DNA of 64,000 bases from Microbacterium testaceum. Lineage in GTDB: Bacteria; Actinomycetota; Actinomycetes; Actinomycetales; Microbacteriaceae. Each line of letters begins with the position of its first letter. Position 1 is the first letter of the stretch. The translations under genes were made by a program, and so were the position numbers. Where the stretch lies: the NCBI RefSeq assembly GCF_006539145.1, contig NZ_BJML01000001.1, forward strand, positions 744,001-808,000, given 5' to 3'. Below are positions 63,002-64,000 of the stretch, one piece after another. The notes below the pieces were generated by a model that searched no databases, was not told the origin of the DNA, and was given only the letters and a program-made list of their open reading frames with translations.

Positions 63002-64000
63002 TCAGCGCGGCAGGCGCAGTCGGGCGTGCAGACCGCCGCCCTCTCGCGGCCACAGCTCGAGGCGGCCGCGGTGCGCGCGGGCGATCGAGGCCACGATCGC
63101 GAGCCCGAGTCCCGTGCCGTCGGCGCGCCCGCGCGTGCGGCCGGTCCCGCGCACGAAGGGCTCGGGGAGGGTGGCCACGAGCTCGCGGGAGAGCTCCTCG
63201 CCGCTGTTGACGACGTCGACGATCACCTCGTCGAGCTCGCCGCTCACCGCGACGCGCACCCAGCCGTTCTCGACGTTGTGCACGAGGGCGTTGCGAACCA
63301 GGTTCGTCACCGCCTGGTGCACGAGCGTCTCGTCGAGCCGTGCGATCCCGCCCGAAGCTCCGGCCAGCGCCAGGTCGAGACCCGCGACGCCGCCCTCGGC
63401 CTCGGCCAGCACGGTCGCGACGAGGTCGTCGATTCCCGTCGGCTCGGGAGACAGAGCGCCACCGCGCGTCGATCGGGCGAGGGCGAGCAGTGCCTCGGTC
63501 AGACGGATCGCGCGCTCGTTCGTGAGGTCGAGGCGATGGAGGAGCCGCTCCAGGTCGACGCCCGCGGGGTCGGCCCGGGCCACCTCGAGGAGCGTGCGCA
63601 TCGTCGCGTGCGGCGTGCGCAGTTCGTGGGACGCGTTGGCGGCGAACCGTCTCTGCTCGTCCAGCGTCTCCTCGACGCGGGCGAGCATCGCGTCGAAGGT
63701 GTCGGCGAGGTCGGTGAGTTCGTCGCGGCGCCCCGGCAGGTCGACGCGGTGCGCGAGATCGCCGTCGCGCACCGCACGGGCGGCATCCGTGATCCGATGA
63801 AGCGGGCGCAGCATGAGCCCCGAGACGATCCAGCCGCCGCCGAGGCCGACCACCGCGAGAGCGCCGACGGCGAACCACGCGTACCGGACGAACACCTCGG
63901 TGAGGTCGCGGCGCCGCGGGGTGAAGATGCCGCTCTCGGAGTAGAGGTTGCCCTCGGGAAGGAACCGCAGGACCAGGAACCCGACCACGAACACCGCGAT
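63002..64000 (-). CDS. Sensor histidine kinase, 5' end outside window
   Basis: The frame runs off the right edge, so the N-terminus and first membrane helix are cut. Visible order: end of helix 1 (AVFVVGFLVLRF), a short external loop of about 20 residues, helix 2 (WFAVGALAVVGLGGGWIVSGLML), HAMP domain, phospho-acceptor H-box FAANASHELRTPHATMRTLLEVA (split here as ASHELRTPHATM), N-box NLVRNALVHNVEN and G-box GTGLGLAIVASIARAH. The H-box has His where Leu is usual after RTP. The very short external loop suggests it senses the membrane itself. Its response regulator probably lies beyond the window. Confidence 0.92.
   Translation of the reverse strand: MAVFVVGFLVLRFLPEGNLYSESGIFTPRRRDLTEVFVRYAWFAVGALAVVGLGGGWIVSGLMLRPLHRITDAARAVRDGDLAHRVDLPGRRDELTDLADTFDAMLARVEETLDEQRRFAANASHELRTPHATMRTLLEVARADPAGVDLERLLHRLDLTNERAIRLTEALLALARSTRGGALSPEPTGIDDLVATVLAEAEGGVAGLDLALAGASGGIARLDETLVHQAVTNLVRNALVHNVENGWVRVAVSGELDEVIVDVVNSGEELSRELVATLPEPFVRGTGRTRGRADGTGLGLAIVASIARAHRGRLELWPREGGGLHARLRLPR

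Overview
The window is a gene-dense, very GC-rich chromosomal segment of a Gram-positive actinobacterium, most likely a Microbacteriaceae member close to Microbacterium. This is inferred from base composition, GTG/ATG starts, Wag31-type DivIVA, SepF, a PASTA-domain kinase, DUF3040/DUF3043/SCO4848-type proteins and an actinobacterial bc1-aa3 respiratory cluster. I found no tRNA, rRNA, insertion sequence, phage or CRISPR array. Gene order follows the ancestral actinobacterial block known from Mycobacterium tuberculosis (fadD15 / plsC / aroG / pknL / Rv2175c / idsA2 / mraZ-dcw-wag31, and erpA / ctaC / qcrCAB / ctaE / trpD).

Layout. 1-4.7 kb: fatty acyl-CoA ligase (cut by the window start), a ROK sugar kinase, a PlsC acyltransferase and class II DAHP synthase. 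4.9-9.9 kb: a PASTA Ser/Thr kinase, a secreted LysM/lysozyme-like protein, an Rv2175c-like DNA-binding protein, a polyprenyl diphosphate synthase and a DUF3040 membrane protein. 10.2-28.4 kb: the division and cell wall (dcw) cluster mraZ-rsmH-ftsL-ftsI-murF-mraY-murD-ftsW-murG-murC-ftsQ-ftsZ-yggS-sepF-yggT-divIVA, then lspA and an RluA-type pseudouridine synthase. murE and pgeF are missing from their usual places. 28.5-36.3 kb: dnaE, an unrecognised membrane protein, hisD, nrdR and pyrD. 36.6-39.0 kb: a DUF3043 protein, an M20 peptidase and ErpA.

39.2-49.1 kb: the terminal respiratory chain. ctaC-ctaD-ctaF lie on the plus strand and ctaE-qcrC-qcrA-qcrB on the minus strand, with a PP2C phosphatase, a proline iminopeptidase-like hydrolase and a rhodanese between them. 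49.3-64 kb: trpD, a PHP protein, a 5'-3' exonuclease, a PPOX/SDR/PEP-mutase-like operon, a LON-domain protein, a redox module (FUSC transporter, HxlR regulator, divergent quinone oxidoreductase), several small membrane proteins, an MFS transporter, a YidC paralogue with a DUF6412-like partner, an ACT-domain protein, DUF3054, VanZ-like, and a histidine kinase cut by the window end.

The main logic is growth and division. Precursor synthesis (murF, murD, murC, mraY, murG), septal synthases (ftsW, ftsI), the divisome scaffold (ftsQ, ftsL, ftsZ, sepF) and the polar-growth protein DivIVA are encoded as one block, with overlapping stop/start codons at several joins. A kinase with muropeptide-binding-type domains lies just upstream.

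Regulatory sequence is legible. About sixteen genes have a TANNNT -10 box 6-9 bases before the start codon, the arrangement of leaderless transcripts. Others have a -10 box, a short leader and a purine-rich ribosome site. I did not find an undescribed multi-gene system that I could defend. The most notable signals are an over-represented heptamer (GGATGCC/GGCATCC), the missing murE, two inverted repeats ahead of ftsZ, a three-copy MraZ-type operator, the redox module with its operator, and the phosphatase/hydrolase/rhodanese insert in the respiratory cluster.
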